Below are positions 29,740-39,735 of a stretch of 64,000 bases of DNA, one piece after another. The DNA is from Magnetospirillum sp. (GTDB taxonomy: Bacteria > Pseudomonadota > Alphaproteobacteria > Rhodospirillales > Magnetospirillaceae), in assembly GCA_024707145.1 (NCBI GenBank), contig JANQAI010000005.1, forward strand, positions 434,001 to 498,000, in the 5' to 3' direction. Position numbers and translations under genes: made by a program. Under the pieces are notes generated by a model, which was not told where the DNA came from, made no database searches, and saw only the letters and a program-made list of their open reading frames with translations. Within the stretch, counting starts at the first letter, position 1. Every line of letters begins with the position of its first letter.

Positions 29740-31173
29740 ATGAGCGAGAACAGCAAGTCCGCCCCGGGCGCCGCCACCGCCAAGTCCGAGGGCCCGGCCT
29801 CCGCCATGTGGGGCGGCCGCTTCGCCGGCGGCCCCGCCGCCATCATGCAGCGGATCAACGCCTCCATCGACTTCGATCAGCGCCTTTATGCCCAGGATAT
29901 CCGGGGTAGCAAGGCGCATTGCAGGATGTTGGTCAAGCAGGGCATCATCGCCCAGCCCGACGGCGACGCCATTCTGGCCGGGTTGGATCAGGTGCTGCAA
30001 GAGATCGAGAGCGGCGCCTTCCCGTTCCGCACCGAATTGGAAGACATCCACATGAACGTGGAGGCCCGCCTGGCCGAGATCATCGGCGAGGCCGCCGGCC
30101 GGCTGCACACCGCGCGCTCGCGCAATGACCAGGTGGCCACCGATTTCCGCCTGTGGGTGCGCGACGCCATCGACGGCATGGACGCGGCCCTGAAGGGCCT
30201 GCTGGAGGCGCTGCTGGCCCGCGCCGAGGAGCACGCCGCCACGGTGATGCCCGGCTTCACCCACCTCCAGGCGGCCCAGCCGGTGACCATGGGCCACCAC
30301 CTGATGGCCTATGTGGAGATGATCGGGCGCGACCGCGGCCGCCTGGCCGACGCCCGCACCCGCCTGAACGAAAGCCCACTGGGTTCGGCCGCCCTGGCCG
30401 GCACCTCCTTCCCCATCGACCGCCACTTCACCGCCGAGCAGTTGGGCTTCGCCGGTCCCATGCGCAATTCGCTGGACGGCGTGTCCGACCGCGATTTCGC
30501 CCTGGAATTCATGTCGGCCTCGGCCATCTGCGCCGTGCACCTGTCACGCCTGGCGGAAGAGCTGGTGATCTGGACTTCGGCCCAGTTCCGCTTCGTCAAG
30601 CTGTCGGATGCCTTCACCACCGGCTCGTCCATCATGCCGCAGAAGCGCAACCCCGACGCCGCCGAGCTGATCCGCGCCAAGACCGGCCGCGTCATCGGCG
30701 ACCTCAATGCCCTGCTGATTGTCATGAAAGGCCTGCCGCTGGCCTATTCCAAGGACATGCAGGACGACAAGGAACCGGTGTTCGAGGTGGCCGACACCAT
30801 GGAACTGGCCATCGCCGCCATGACCGGCATGGTCAAGGACATGGTGGTCAACACCGAGGTGCTGGCCAAGGCGGCCGGTGCCGGCTTCACCACCGCCACC
30901 GACATCGCCGACTGGTGCGTGCGCGAGCTGAAGATGCCGTTCCGCCGGGCCCACCACGTCGCCGGTTCGCTGGTCAAGCTGGCCGAGGACAAGGGCTGCG
31001 ACCTGCCAGACCTCAGCCTGGAGGAAATGCGTACCGTCGAGCCCGGCATCACCGAGGCGGCCCGTGCCGTGCTGTCGGTGGACAGCTCGGTGGCCAGCCG
31101 CACCAGCTTCGGCGGCACCGCGCCGTCGCGGGTGCGCGAGGCGGCGGCGGCGGCCAAGGCCAAATGGCTGTGA
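29740..31173 (+). CDS. argH: Argininosuccinate lyase
   Basis: A 477-residue ArgH of the fumarase/aspartase superfamily. [15 protein letters not shown] opens the domain, [20 protein letters not shown] and [13 protein letters not shown] form the first active-site regions, and [20 protein letters not shown] is the signature GSSxMPxKxN loop with the catalytic Ser. It completes arginine synthesis by releasing fumarate. The following lptM and lysA lie close enough to form an operon. Confidence 0.96.
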   Translation: MSENSKSAPGAATAKSEGPASAMWGGRFAGGPAAIMQRINASIDFDQRLYAQDIRGSKAHCRMLVKQGIIAQPDGDAILAGLDQVLQEIESGAFPFRTELEDIHMNVEARLAEIIGEAAGRLHTARSRNDQVATDFRLWVRDAIDGMDAALKGLLEALLARAEEHAATVMPGFTHLQAAQPVTMGHHLMAYVEMIGRDRGRLADARTRLNESPLGSAALAGTSFPIDRHFTAEQLGFAGPMRNSLDGVSDRDFALEFMSASAICAVHLSRLAEELVIWTSAQFRFVKLSDAFTTGSSIMPQKRNPDAAELIRAKTGRVIGDLNALLIVMKGLPLAYSKDMQDDKEPVFEVADTMELAIAAMTGMVKDMVVNTEVLAKAAGAGFTTATDIADWCVRELKMPFRRAHHVAGSLVKLAEDKGCDLPDLSLEEMRTVEPGITEAARAVLSVDSSVASRTSFGGTAPSRVREAAAAAKAKWL

Positions 31174-31189
31174 CACAGGGGAGTGCGGC

Positions 31190-31447
31190 ATGCGCAGGAT
31201 GACGACTTTGCTGGTGGTGGCCGCCCTGGCCGTGGGCCTGTCTGCCTGCGGCCGCAAGGGCCGCCCCATCGCGCCCGAGGGCAGCACCTATCCGCGTGCC
31301 TATCCCGACATCGGCTTCCCCGGCCAGGCGCCGCGACCCGCCTCGCCGGACGAGGGGGTTCTTCAAGGTCCGCCGCCCGTCGATCAGCCGAACCAGCCGC
31401 CCGCCACCCCGCCCATGGGCTACGGCACGGAGACCAGGATTCAATGA
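31190..31447 (+). CDS. LptM/YifL-type small lipoprotein
   Basis: An 85-residue lipoprotein. The signal peptide MTTLLVVAALAVGLSACG ends in a lipobox (LSAC), followed immediately by GRKGRPIAPEG, the short LptM motif found between argH and lysA in many proteobacteria. The rest is Pro-rich. LptM (YifL) helps LptD mature in the outer membrane in E. coli; the longer Pro-rich tail here is not characterised. It overlaps the lysA start by four bases (ATGA). Confidence 0.85.
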   Translation: MRRMTTLLVVAALAVGLSACGRKGRPIAPEGSTYPRAYPDIGFPGQAPRPASPDEGVLQGPPPVDQPNQPPATPPMGYGTETRIQ

Positions 31448-32712
31448 ACCACTTCGATTACGTGAGCGGGACCCTGCACGCCGAAGGCGTGCCGGTGGCC
31501 GAGATCGCCGCCAAGGTCGGCACCCCGTTCTATTGCTATTCCACCGCCACCCTGGCGCGCCATTACACCGTGTTCGCCGAGGCCCTGGCCCTGGCCGGGC
31601 TGGACGCCACCATCTGCTTCGCCCTCAAGGCCAATCCCAACATCGCCGTGGTGCGCACCCTGGCCGATCTGGGCGCCGGCGCCGACGTGGTCAGCGAGGG
31701 CGAACTGCGCCAAGCCCTGGCCGCCGGCGTGCCGGCCGAGCGCATCGTCTTCTCCGGCGTGGGCAAGACCCGGCGCGAGCTGGAGCTGGCCGTGGCCAAG
31801 GGCATCATGCAGATCAACGTGGAATCCGAGCCCGAACTGGAGCTGCTGTCCCAGGTCGCGGCCGAACGCGGCGTGGTCATGCCCATCGCGCTCCGCGTCA
31901 ACCCGGACGTGGACGCCGGCACCCACGCCAAGATCACCACCGGCAAGAAGGAAAACAAGTTCGGCATCGAGTGGACCCGCGCCCACGAGGTCTACAAGCG
32001 CGCCCGCGCCCTGCCCGGCGTCGATCCGGTGGCCATCGCCTGCCACATCGGCTCGCAGCTGACCGAGACCGAGCCGTTCCGCCAGGCCTTCCTGCGCGTG
32101 CGCGACCTGGTCGCCATCCTGCGTGCCGACGGCATCGGCATCCGCCGCCTGGATTTGGGCGGCGGCCTGGGCGTGCCCTACGAGGACGAGACCCCGCCGC
32201 TGCCCGCCGCCTATGCCGAGGTGATCAAGGCCACCCTGGGCGATTTGGGCTGCCGCATCGTGCTGGAGCCCGGCCGCCTGCTGGTGGGCAATGCCGGCAT
32301 CCTGGTGTCGCGCGTGGTCTACATGAAGGAAGGCGCCACCCGCACCTTCGCCATCGTCGACGCCGCCATGAACGACCTCATGCGCCCGGCCCTGTACGAG
32401 GCCTATCATGCCATCGAGCCGGTGGTCCAGGCCGCTGCCGACGCGCCGGTGGAACCGGTGGACGTGGTTGGCCCGGTGTGCGAGACCGGCGATACCTTCG
32501 CCAAGCAGCGTCCGCTGCCGCCGCTCAAGGCCGGCGATCTGGTGGCGTTCCGTACCGCCGGCGCCTATGGCGCGGCCATGTCGTCCACCTATAATTCCCG
32601 TCCGCTGGTGCCCGAGGTGCTGGTGAAGGGGGACCGCTTTGCAGTGGTCCGCGCCCGCCCCACATACGAGGAGATGCTGGCGCTGGAAAGCCTGCCGGAG
32701 TGGTTGGAATAG
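31444..32712 (+). CDS. lysA: Diaminopimelate decarboxylase
   Basis: A 422-residue PLP-dependent fold-III decarboxylase. The N-terminal barrel has TICFALKANPNIAVVRTLAD with the PLP-binding Lys near residue 63, HIGSQLTETEPF and LDLGGGLGVPY. The C-terminal β-sandwich shows VGPVCETGDTFAKQRPLPPL with the Cys-Glu-Ser/Thr-type active-site loop and AYGAAMSSTYNSRP. It makes lysine from meso-diaminopimelate. The argH-lptM-lysA order is conserved. Confidence 0.96.
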   Translation: MNHFDYVSGTLHAEGVPVAEIAAKVGTPFYCYSTATLARHYTVFAEALALAGLDATICFALKANPNIAVVRTLADLGAGADVVSEGELRQALAAGVPAERIVFSGVGKTRRELELAVAKGIMQINVESEPELELLSQVAAERGVVMPIALRVNPDVDAGTHAKITTGKKENKFGIEWTRAHEVYKRARALPGVDPVAIACHIGSQLTETEPFRQAFLRVRDLVAILRADGIGIRRLDLGGGLGVPYEDETPPLPAAYAEVIKATLGDLGCRIVLEPGRLLVGNAGILVSRVVYMKEGATRTFAIVDAAMNDLMRPALYEAYHAIEPVVQAAADAPVEPVDVVGPVCETGDTFAKQRPLPPLKAGDLVAFRTAGAYGAAMSSTYNSRPLVPEVLVKGDRFAVVRARPTYEEMLALESLPEWLE

Positions 32713-32719
32713 AGGTGCG

Positions 32720-35137
32720 ATGAAGCCGGTCCCGCCCCCCGCCGATGTGCCCGTTGCCCAGCCGGGCATCGCCGCCAAGGCGAGGCTGCGGCGTTGGCTC
32801 CGGCTGGCCTGGGCGGCTGTGGCGTGGGAACGGCTGTGGCCGCTGGTGCTGCCGCCGTTCTGCCTGATCGGTCTGTTCGTCGCCTTCGCCCTGTTCGATT
32901 TGGCGCCGCTGCTGCCCGGCTGGCTGCATGGCCTGGTGCTGGCCGCCCTGGCCGGCGGCGTGGGCTTCCTGTCGGTGCGCGCCGCGCTCAGGTTCAGGCG
33001 GCCCGATTGGGACGAAGCGGCGCGCCGTCTGGAGCGCGATTCCGGCCTGTCCCACCGGCCGCTGGCCGCCCTGGCCGACCGCCCGGCCGGCGGCAACGAC
33101 GATCCGCTGGCCCAGGCCCTGTGGCAGGCGCACCAGCACCGCATGGCGGCGTTGCTGGGCGGATTGCGCCTCAACCTTCCCCATCCCAACATGGCGGCGC
33201 GCGATCCCTGGGGTCTGCGTGCCGCCGTGCTGCTGCTGCTGGTCATCGCCGCCGCCGGGGCCGGACACGACGCGCCGAACCGGCTGGCCCGGGCCCTCGA
33301 TCCCGCCGTCGGTTCGGCCGGCCTGGGGCCCGACGCGCTGGAGGTGTGGATCACGCCGCCCGCCTATACCGGGCTGGCGCCCATGCTGCTCAGGCCGCCG
33401 CACAAGGGCGACGCGCCGGTGGCGGTGCCCACCGGCAGCGCCGTGCTGGCGGTGCTGGCCGGCGGCTGGGGCACCGCCCGCCTGGTGTTCGACGGCCACG
33501 ACCAGCCGTTCCAGCGCCAAGGCGATGGCGGCCAGCGCGCCGAGGCCCGGCTCGACCGTTCCACCAAGCTGACCGTGCGCCAGACCGGCCTGACCGTGGC
33601 CGAGTGGCCCATCACGGTCGCCGCCGACGCCATGCCTTCGGTGGCCTTCGCCCTGCCGCCCGAGGCGGGGGAACGCGGGCGCTTGCGGCTGGCCCTGTCC
33701 GCCTCGGACGATTACGGCTTGGCGCGCGCCTGGGTCAACGTGCGCCGGGTGGGCGTGCCCGGCGACGAGGCGCCGCTGGAAGTGGAGGTGCCGCTGCCGG
33801 GCGGCGCCCCGCGCAGCGCCGAGGTCGGCGGCTGGTTCGACCTGACCGCCCATCCCTGGGCCGGTCTGCCGGTCAGCCTGCAGCCGGCGGTGAAGGACGG
33901 CCTGGGGCAGGTGGGCACCGGCGAGCCGGTGACCATCACCCTACCTGAGCGCCAGTTCGCCAACCCCGCCGCCGCCATGGTGGTGGAACAGCGCCGCCGG
34001 CTGACCGAGAACCCGTTGACGGCGCCGGTGGTGGTGGACGTGCTGGACCGCATCGTCTCGGAACCCGAGCTGTTCAACGACGACCTCAGAACCTTCCTGA
34101 TGCTGCGCCTGGCCGCCCATTCCCTGGCCGCCGATTCCTTCGATCTGGCCGAGATGCAGGACCTGCTGTGGCAGGCGGCGCTGCGGATCGAGGATGGCGA
34201 CCTGTCCAGCGCCGAACGCAATCTGGCCGAAGCCCGTCGCGCCCTGGAAAAGGCGGTGGACGAGGGCGCCTCGGCCAACGAGCTGCAACGGCTGCTCGAC
34301 CAGTTCCAGGAGGCCTTGGATCGCTACACCCAGGCGCTGGCCGAGCGCATGGCCGCCGAGGGCCGGCCGCAGCCGCAGGCCCAGGCCGATGGAAGGGTGA
34401 TCAGCGACGAGGAATTGCGCCAGATGGTGCAAAGCCTGCGCGACATGGCCGAGACGGGTTCCCGCGAGGCCCTCCGTCAGATGCTCGGCCAGTTGTCGCA
34501 GATCCTCGACGGCCTGCAGGCCGGCGCCCAGCAGCAACAGGCCAACGGCCCCGCCAGCGAGGGCATGCAGCGCCTGCGCGACATCGCCAGGAGCCAGCGC
34601 CAGATGCTCGACGACAGCCACCAGCGCGCCCAGCAGCAGGAGGGCGGCGAGGGAGCGCGGCCGGGGGCCAGGGGCGCCGGCCCCGGCCAGCAGGCGGCCC
34701 AGGCGCAGGAGGCCCTGCGCCGTGCCCTGACCGAGGCGGCGCGCAAGCTGGGCGAGGGATTGGGCGAGGCGCCCTCGGCCCTGGCCGAGGCCGACCGCGC
34801 CATGGCCGAGGCCGCCCAGCAGCTCGGCCAGGGACAATGGGCGGAGGGCGCCGAGGCGCAGGCGGCGGCGCTGGGCGCCATGCAGCAGGCGGCGCGGGAA
34901 GCGCTGGAGCAGTTGGGGGCTTCCGGCCAGGGCATGCAGAGCCTGCTGCCGCGCGATCCCCTGGGCCGCCCCATGCGTGGGACCGGAGGCGGCGACGACG
35001 GCACCACCCGGGTGCCCGACGGCGCCGAGGTGCAGCGCTCGCGCCAATTGCTGGAGGAAATCCGCCGCCGTGCCGGCGAGTTCCAGCGGCCCGAGGCCGA
35101 ACGGGATTACCTGCGCCGGCTGCTCAAGCAGTTCTAG
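32720..35137 (+). CDS. TIGR02302/DUF4175-family membrane protein
   Basis: An 805-residue protein starting seven bases after lysA. Two to three N-terminal membrane segments (LWPLVLPPFCLIGLFVAFAL, WLHGLVLAALAGGVGFLSV and RAAVLLLLVIAAAGA) are followed by a large periplasmic region with immunoglobulin-like strands. From residue ~480 it becomes a long Gln/Ala/Glu-rich coiled coil (LSQILDGLQAGAQQQQ and similar). It matches the alphaproteobacterial DUF4175 family, conserved after lysA, of unknown function; an envelope role is inferred from topology only. Confidence 0.85.
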   Translation: MKPVPPPADVPVAQPGIAAKARLRRWLRLAWAAVAWERLWPLVLPPFCLIGLFVAFALFDLAPLLPGWLHGLVLAALAGGVGFLSVRAALRFRRPDWDEAARRLERDSGLSHRPLAALADRPAGGNDDPLAQALWQAHQHRMAALLGGLRLNLPHPNMAARDPWGLRAAVLLLLVIAAAGAGHDAPNRLARALDPAVGSAGLGPDALEVWITPPAYTGLAPMLLRPPHKGDAPVAVPTGSAVLAVLAGGWGTARLVFDGHDQPFQRQGDGGQRAEARLDRSTKLTVRQTGLTVAEWPITVAADAMPSVAFALPPEAGERGRLRLALSASDDYGLARAWVNVRRVGVPGDEAPLEVEVPLPGGAPRSAEVGGWFDLTAHPWAGLPVSLQPAVKDGLGQVGTGEPVTITLPERQFANPAAAMVVEQRRRLTENPLTAPVVVDVLDRIVSEPELFNDDLRTFLMLRLAAHSLAADSFDLAEMQDLLWQAALRIEDGDLSSAERNLAEARRALEKAVDEGASANELQRLLDQFQEALDRYTQALAERMAAEGRPQPQAQADGRVISDEELRQMVQSLRDMAETGSREALRQMLGQLSQILDGLQAGAQQQQANGPASEGMQRLRDIARSQRQMLDDSHQRAQQQEGGEGARPGARGAGPGQQAAQAQEALRRALTEAARKLGEGLGEAPSALAEADRAMAEAAQQLGQGQWAEGAEAQAAALGAMQQAAREALEQLGASGQGMQSLLPRDPLGRPMRGTGGGDDGTTRVPDGAEVQRSRQLLEEIRRRAGEFQRPEAERDYLRRLLKQF

Positions 35138-35160
35138 GGTCAAACGCCAATTAATCGATC

Positions 35161-35268
35161 GTCGTCGCCGGGCTCGACCCGGCGATCCACGCCTCGCCGC
35201 CAGGACGCCATTGGTCACTATGGATGAGGCGACGCCACGTGGATGCCCGCGTCAAGCGCGGGCATGAC
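35161..35268. repeat. Palindromic intergenic repeat, copy 1 (GTCATGCCCG family)
   Basis: The left unit (35161–35191) reads GTCGTCGCCGGGCTCGACCC then GGCGATCCACG. The right unit (35238–35268) is an inverted relative, CGTGGATGCCCGCGTCAAGC then GCGGGCATGAC. Each unit is itself a small hairpin, and the two units pair with each other. A second copy lies at 44602–44677. Confidence 0.8.
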
Positions 35269-35338
35269 AGAAGAAGAGGCGGGTGACCTGCCGGAACTCA
35301 AGCCGAAAGCCGTGGGTCGAGAGCAGGCCGCAAACGCC

Positions 35339-35366
35339 AAAAGGCCCCGGGGTCGCCCCCGAGGCC
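35339..35366 (-). terminator. Intrinsic terminator of rpmB
   Basis: Read on the minus strand, GGCCTCGGGG and CCCCGGGGCC form a stem followed by TTTT, 24 bases after the rpmB stop. Confidence 0.8.
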
Positions 35367-35389
35367 TGGCAAAACGTCTCGCGCGAGAT

Positions 35390-35692
35390 TTAGGCGGAAG
35401 CGGCCTGCTTCTTGGCCAGGGCGGCCTGCACGCGCTTCTTCAGGCGGCGGGACTCGACCGGCAGCACCGAGTCGTTGGTGGTCAGCAGGAAGGCGTCGAG
35501 GCCGCCATTGTGCTCGATGGTCTTCAGGCCGCGGGTGGTCACCTTCAGGCGGACCATCTGGCCCAGCGCGTCGGACAGCACCGAGGTCTCCTGCAGGTTG
35601 GGCAGGAAGCGGCGGCGGGACTTGTTGTTGGCGTGGCTGACGTTGTTACCGGTCAGAACACCCTTGCCGGTGATGGAGCAACGACGGGCCAT
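35390..35692 (-). CDS. rpmB: 50S ribosomal protein L28
   Basis: A 100-residue L28. [20 protein letters not shown] and [14 protein letters not shown] at the N-terminus are diagnostic, followed by [20 protein letters not shown]. The alphaproteobacterial form has a C-terminal basic helix ([16 protein letters not shown]). L28 helps assemble the 50S subunit. The gene is monocistronic with a clear terminator. Confidence 0.97.
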   Translation of the reverse strand: MARRCSITGKGVLTGNNVSHANNKSRRRFLPNLQETSVLSDALGQMVRLKVTTRGLKTIEHNGGLDAFLLTTNDSVLPVESRRLKKRVQAALAKKQAASA

Positions 35693-36016
35693 GGTCAGCA
35701 TCCTCTTTGTTCTTAGGCGCGCCCTTGGGCCGCGCACGCAGGTAATCCGGTCCCGGCGGTAAACCGGGGAAGCCGCGTTTTTACGGGGCCGGGCCGGCCT
35801 CGTCAAGCGGATTCCGACTCACCGGTTGGCGCAAGAATGCGAGTGCTCGGAGCGAGCGTAGCGAGGGACTGGCCCATTGAGGGCCCGCGCGCTTATGCGC
35901 GCGTGAGCCGTGCCGCCCTGCAGGGGCAAACGACGCCCGCAGGGCGGCCAGAGCTTTGCGCGGGCGGGCTTCGCCCGCAAGGGGCGCGGAGGCGTCCCGC
36001 CCGGCGCCTGAGGGGC
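35693..36016. other. Intergenic region with three clustered hairpins
   Basis: This 324-base gap contains no gene. After the rpmB promoter region it holds, in order, GCGCGC/GCGCGC (about 35887–35902), CCGCCCTGC/GCAGGGCGG (35913–35921 with 35939–35947) and GCGGGC-TTC-GCCCGC (about 35964–35978). These may be terminator-like structures or a degraded repeat; no function can be assigned. Confidence 0.5.
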
Positions 36017-36580
36017 CTAACCGAATAATTTATCGATCTCGGTCTGCGCCAGCATCTTGTCCACCTCGGCCTGGCTGACGCCCTGGCCGGGCAGCTGCGG
36101 GCCGTGCAGCAGCTTTTTGTCGGGATCCTGGTCTTCCTTGATCTCCACCACCACCTTGGTCAGCTCGTCCCGGCCCCAGGTGAAGATGATGGCGTTGACC
36201 CGTTCCTCGACGAATTTCAGCGAATTGACCACCTTGGTGATGCGCTGGCCGGTGATGTCCTGGAACGAGCAGGCCTCGAAGACGGTGTTCACCTTTTCGG
36301 TGACCTGATCGAAGATTTCGCCCAGCTTGCCGCCCTGGCAGTAGGCGCGCGCCTCGTTCATCAGGGTGTCCACGCCTTCGACGCTTTCCATGATGGAGTT
36401 GGTGGCGCCCTCGGTCGCGGTGACGATGGCGTCCAGTTGTTCCGACATGGATCCGAAATGATCCGGCGCCCCCGGAGGATTCAGCGCGGCCAGCTCCTTG
36501 CGGATCTTCTGCAGATGACCGAACAGGCCGACCAGCTCCTTCTTGAGGACGAGGAGATCTTGTACACTGGGCTGGCTCAT
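36017..36580 (-). CDS. CheZ-like protein phosphatase
   Basis: A 187-residue helical protein with the CheZ signature AYCQGGKLGEIFDQVTEKV followed by CSFQDITGQRITKVVNSLKF near residues 105–124, where Asp and Gln (QDITGQ) are the catalytic residues that dephosphorylate CheY-P in the family. The C-terminal tail ending QTEIDKLFG resembles the CheY-binding peptide of CheZ (the acidic/aromatic end AEVDKMLAQTEIDKLFG). The start was set at the ATG preceded by AGGA; an in-frame ATG 24 bases upstream is an alternative. No che operon is adjacent, but a chemoreceptor is encoded at 61.6–63.3 kb. Confidence 0.85.
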   Translation of the reverse strand: MSQPSVQDLLVLKKELVGLFGHLQKIRKELAALNPPGAPDHFGSMSEQLDAIVTATEGATNSIMESVEGVDTLMNEARAYCQGGKLGEIFDQVTEKVNTVFEACSFQDITGQRITKVVNSLKFVEERVNAIIFTWGRDELTKVVVEIKEDQDPDKKLLHGPQLPGQGVSQAEVDKMLAQTEIDKLFG

Positions 36581-36701
36581 TTGGCGGGAATCCTGGGGGC
36601 TCATTCGGACAACATCACTACCATACTCTGACAACGGCGTGGCCGCAAAGCGAGCGCGGAAATGTAATGGAGTCATTCCAGGCGGGCGGACCCTCGGTCC
36701 A

Positions 36702-37691
36702 TCAGCCGGCCCGACCCTGGCGGAAGGCCGCCACCAGCTGTCGAGCAGCCCGTCCCGGCGCCAGCGTGCCGTCGGCCACGTCGTGCTCCATGTCCGGCAG
36801 CAGCGCAGCCACGCGGGGGTCGTCCTTCAATGCCTGCATCAGGGTCTCGCCGACCTCGTTCCACATCCAGGCATGGGCCTGGGCGGAGCGGCGGGCGGCA
36901 AAGGTGCCAGCCTTGTCCATGGCGTCGCGGTAGCGCCCGATGCTGTCCCATACGGTGTCGATGCCCAGGCGTTCCAGCGCCGAGCAGGTCAGCACCGGCA
37001 CCGTCCAGCCGGCATGGGCGGGGGCCAGCAAGTGCAGGGCGTTGGTGTAGTCGCGCGCCGCCCGCTGGGCGGCGATGGCCAGGTCGCCGTCGGCCTTGTT
37101 GACGACGATGGCGTCGGCCAGTTCGACGATACCCTTCTTGATGCCCTGCAGCTCATCGCCGCCGCCCGGCACCAGCAGCAGCAGGAACATGTCGACCATG
37201 TCGGCCACCGCCGTCTCGCTCTGGCCCACGCCGACGGTTTCCACCACGATGACGTCGAAACCGGCGGCCTCGCACGCCAGCATGGCCTCGCGGGTGCGCC
37301 GGGCCACGCCGCCCAGGGTGCAGCCCGACGGGCTGGGGCGGATGAAGGCGCGCTCGTCGCGCGACAGGTCTTCCATACGGGTCTTGTCGCCCAGGATGGA
37401 ACCGCCCGAGCGGGGCGAGGACGGGTCCACCGCCAGCACCGCCAGCCGGTGGCCGCCCTCCACCACGTGCAGGCCGAAGGCCTCGATGAAGGTGGACTTG
37501 CCGGCGCCAGGCACGCCGGTGATGCCGATGCGCACCGAGCGCCCGGTATGGGGCAGCAGGCGGTGCAGCAGCGCCTCGGCCGCCTCGCGGTGGTCGGGGC
37601 GGGTGGATTCGATCAGGGTGATGGCGCGGGCCAGGGCGCGGCGCTGGCCGGCCAGCACGCCATCGGCAAGAAGGTTGGGATCAAGGGACAC
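36702..37691 (-). CDS. meaB: MeaB/ArgK-type P-loop GTPase (methylmalonyl-CoA mutase chaperone)
   Basis: A 329-residue G3E-family GTPase. Walker A GITGVPGAGKSTFIEAFG lies near residue 55, the base-specific VAVDP-like LAVLAVDPSSPRSGGSILGD near 85, VETVGVGQSE near 148 and VVNKADGD near 197. It loads and protects adenosylcobalamin in methylmalonyl-CoA mutase or a relative. The mutase genes are not in the window. A small hypothetical gene lies just upstream on the same strand. Confidence 0.92.
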   Translation of the reverse strand: MSLDPNLLADGVLAGQRRALARAITLIESTRPDHREAAEALLHRLLPHTGRSVRIGITGVPGAGKSTFIEAFGLHVVEGGHRLAVLAVDPSSPRSGGSILGDKTRMEDLSRDERAFIRPSPSGCTLGGVARRTREAMLACEAAGFDVIVVETVGVGQSETAVADMVDMFLLLLVPGGGDELQGIKKGIVELADAIVVNKADGDLAIAAQRAARDYTNALHLLAPAHAGWTVPVLTCSALERLGIDTVWDSIGRYRDAMDKAGTFAARRSAQAHAWMWNEVGETLMQALKDDPRVAALLPDMEHDVADGTLAPGRAARQLVAAFRQGRAG

Positions 37692-37700
37692 GCGGGTTTC

Positions 37701-38069
37701 CTACTTCTTCTTCGGCTTGTCGGCGGGGGAGTCGGAATGGAGCAGGGTGGTGATGGCCATGGCCACCAGCTTGGCCCGGCTCTCGTCGTCCAGGTCGGCC
37801 AGGATCTTCTGCTTGGCGCGGTGGACCGCCATGGCGTTGGCGATCAGGGCTTGGCGCTCAGGCGAGACGAACTCCTTGACCTGGGCCTGCATGCGGGCGA
37901 TGGCCGCCTGGCGCTCGCCTTCGGGCAAGGCTGCATCCGGGGCGGGGGCCTTGGGGGTCGCTGTCGCCGTTGCCGGCGGGGGCGCCTTGTCGGGCGCCAG
38001 CTGGCGGGCGCGGCGGTCGATGGCGGCCCGCGCTTCCTTGTCGAACTTGTCTTTCAGGAACCCGAACAT
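37701..38069 (-). CDS. Hypothetical basic/coiled-coil protein
   Basis: A 122-residue ORF on the same strand as meaB, nine bases upstream of it. It starts MFGFLKDKFDKEARAAIDRR, has an Ala/Pro-rich linker, then a helical domain (ERQAAIARMQAQVKEFVSPE, RQALIANAMAVHRAKQKILA) and ends in a Lys-rich tail. I do not recognise the family. Coupling with meaB suggests co-expression. Confidence 0.7.
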   Translation of the reverse strand: MFGFLKDKFDKEARAAIDRRARQLAPDKAPPPATATATPKAPAPDAALPEGERQAAIARMQAQVKEFVSPERQALIANAMAVHRAKQKILADLDDESRAKLVAMAITTLLHSDSPADKPKKK

Positions 38070-38139
38070 GGTCCAAGGCCAAGCGGTGAGCGTCGGGCCG
38101 ATGGTAGCCCTTCGCGGCCCGGCTTGCTAGATCGCGATC

Positions 38140-39735
38140 TCAGGCGGGGACGGCCGGCAGGGCGAAGTGGAAGGCGGCGCCGCCGTCCTCGGCGGCGTCC
38201 ACCCAGATGCGGCCGCCATGGCGGTCGACGATGCGTTTGCAGATGGCCAGTCCGATGCCGGTGCCGGGATAGGTGTCGCCGGGATGCAGCCGCTTGAAGA
38301 TGGTGAAGATCTGGCCGCGATATTCCAGGGGGATGCCGATGCCGTTGTCGGTGATGGAGAACACCGCCGTGTCCCCCAGCGTCTCCGCCTCGATGCGGAT
38401 GCGTGGCGGCTGGTCGGGCCGGTGGAACTTGATGGCGTTGCCCAGCAGGTTCTGGAACAGCTGGGCCAGCTGCATGTCGTCGCCCATGACCGCCGGCAGG
38501 GGGGCCGTGGCGACGTCGGCGTCGGCGGCGGTGATGCTTTCGTGCAGGTTCTGCAGCACGCGGCGCACCACGGCGCCGGTGTCCACCGGGGTGAACGGCG
38601 CGCCCTTGTTGGTGACGCGGGAATAGGCCAGCAGGTCGTTGACCAGGGCATGCATGCGCTTGGCGCCGCCGATGATGAAGTCCAGGTATTCCATGTCCTC
38701 GGCCAGCAGGCGCTCGTGCGAGCGCCGCTCCAGCAACTGGGCGAAGCCGGTGATGGTGCGCAGCGGTTCCTGCAGGTCGTGCGAGGCCACGTAGGCGAAA
38801 CGTTCCAGTTCCGCATTGGAGGCGGCGAGGGCGTCCACCGCCTGGCGCAACTGGGCCTCGCTCGCGCGGCTGTCGGCGATGGCGTGGCGCAGCCGCCCCG
38901 CCTGGGACAGCAGGCCGTGCACCGCCAGGCCGGCCAGCAGGGCCAGACCGAGGCCCATGGCCAGCAGGCCGGGCCGAATGGGCGAATGGCGGGGCCAGCC
39001 GCCCATGGGCATGGCGGCCACCTGCCAGGAGCCGTTGGGGATGGACACCTCCATCAGCACCGGATCGGCCGCGAACAGGGCGGGGTTGCCGAAGAACACC
39101 GCGCCGGCCGGCCCCAGCCCGTCTCGGCCGCGGATGGCGTAATCCTGCTGCAGGTCCTCCACCAACCCGGCCTCGGCCAGCAGCGAGGGGACGTCCAGCA
39201 CGATGATGGCCAAGCCCCACAGCACGCGCTGGCCGTCCCTTTCGTGGAAGACCGGAATGCGGCCGATCAGCCCGTTGCCGCCTTGGACCAGCTCGGCCGG
39301 TCCCGCCACGGTCAGGCGGTTGGTCTCGATGGTCTGGCGGATGATGGGCTCGAAACGGGGAATGGCCAGCAGGTCGGCGCCGATGGCGGTGGCATTGCTT
39401 TCCAGCGGATAGGCGAAGCGGATGACGCAATCGGGGGCCAGCACCAGTCCGCGCACGTCGCCGCGTCCGCCGAGCAGGCTGGCGGCGAAGGCGCGGAAAC
39501 GGTCCTCGGTGACGAGGTCGGTGCTCTGGACGAAGGCGGCGAGGCCGCGCACCAGGTGCAGACGGGCATTCAGGCTGGCTTCCAGTGCGGCGCGCTTGGT
39601 GCTCAGGCGGTCCAGCACCAGGGCGCGCTGTTCCGACTGGAAACGCGCCAGTTCCAGGCGGTCGAACAGCGCGGTCAGCGCCATCACCACCAGGGCGGCG
39701 GCCACGGCCCCGGCCCAACCGGGAATCCTGCCCAT
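38140..39735 (-). CDS. CHASE-domain sensor histidine kinase
   Basis: A 531-residue membrane kinase. It has an N-terminal membrane segment (VAAALVVMALTALFDRLEL), a CHASE-type periplasmic domain near residues 40–240 (FRAFAASLLGGRGDVRGLVL, VIRFAYPLESNATAIGADLL), a second membrane segment (GLLAMGLGLALLAGLAVHGL), a coiled coil, HisKA with the phosphoacceptor in YVASHDLQEPLRTITGFAQL, and HATPase_c with NLLGNAIKFH, DNGIGIP and GTGIGLAICKRIVDRHGG. No response regulator is adjacent, so the partner is unknown. CHASE domains often sense small extracellular molecules. Confidence 0.9.
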   Translation of the reverse strand: MGRIPGWAGAVAAALVVMALTALFDRLELARFQSEQRALVLDRLSTKRAALEASLNARLHLVRGLAAFVQSTDLVTEDRFRAFAASLLGGRGDVRGLVLAPDCVIRFAYPLESNATAIGADLLAIPRFEPIIRQTIETNRLTVAGPAELVQGGNGLIGRIPVFHERDGQRVLWGLAIIVLDVPSLLAEAGLVEDLQQDYAIRGRDGLGPAGAVFFGNPALFAADPVLMEVSIPNGSWQVAAMPMGGWPRHSPIRPGLLAMGLGLALLAGLAVHGLLSQAGRLRHAIADSRASEAQLRQAVDALAASNAELERFAYVASHDLQEPLRTITGFAQLLERRSHERLLAEDMEYLDFIIGGAKRMHALVNDLLAYSRVTNKGAPFTPVDTGAVVRRVLQNLHESITAADADVATAPLPAVMGDDMQLAQLFQNLLGNAIKFHRPDQPPRIRIEAETLGDTAVFSITDNGIGIPLEYRGQIFTIFKRLHPGDTYPGTGIGLAICKRIVDRHGGRIWVDAAEDGGAAFHFALPAVPA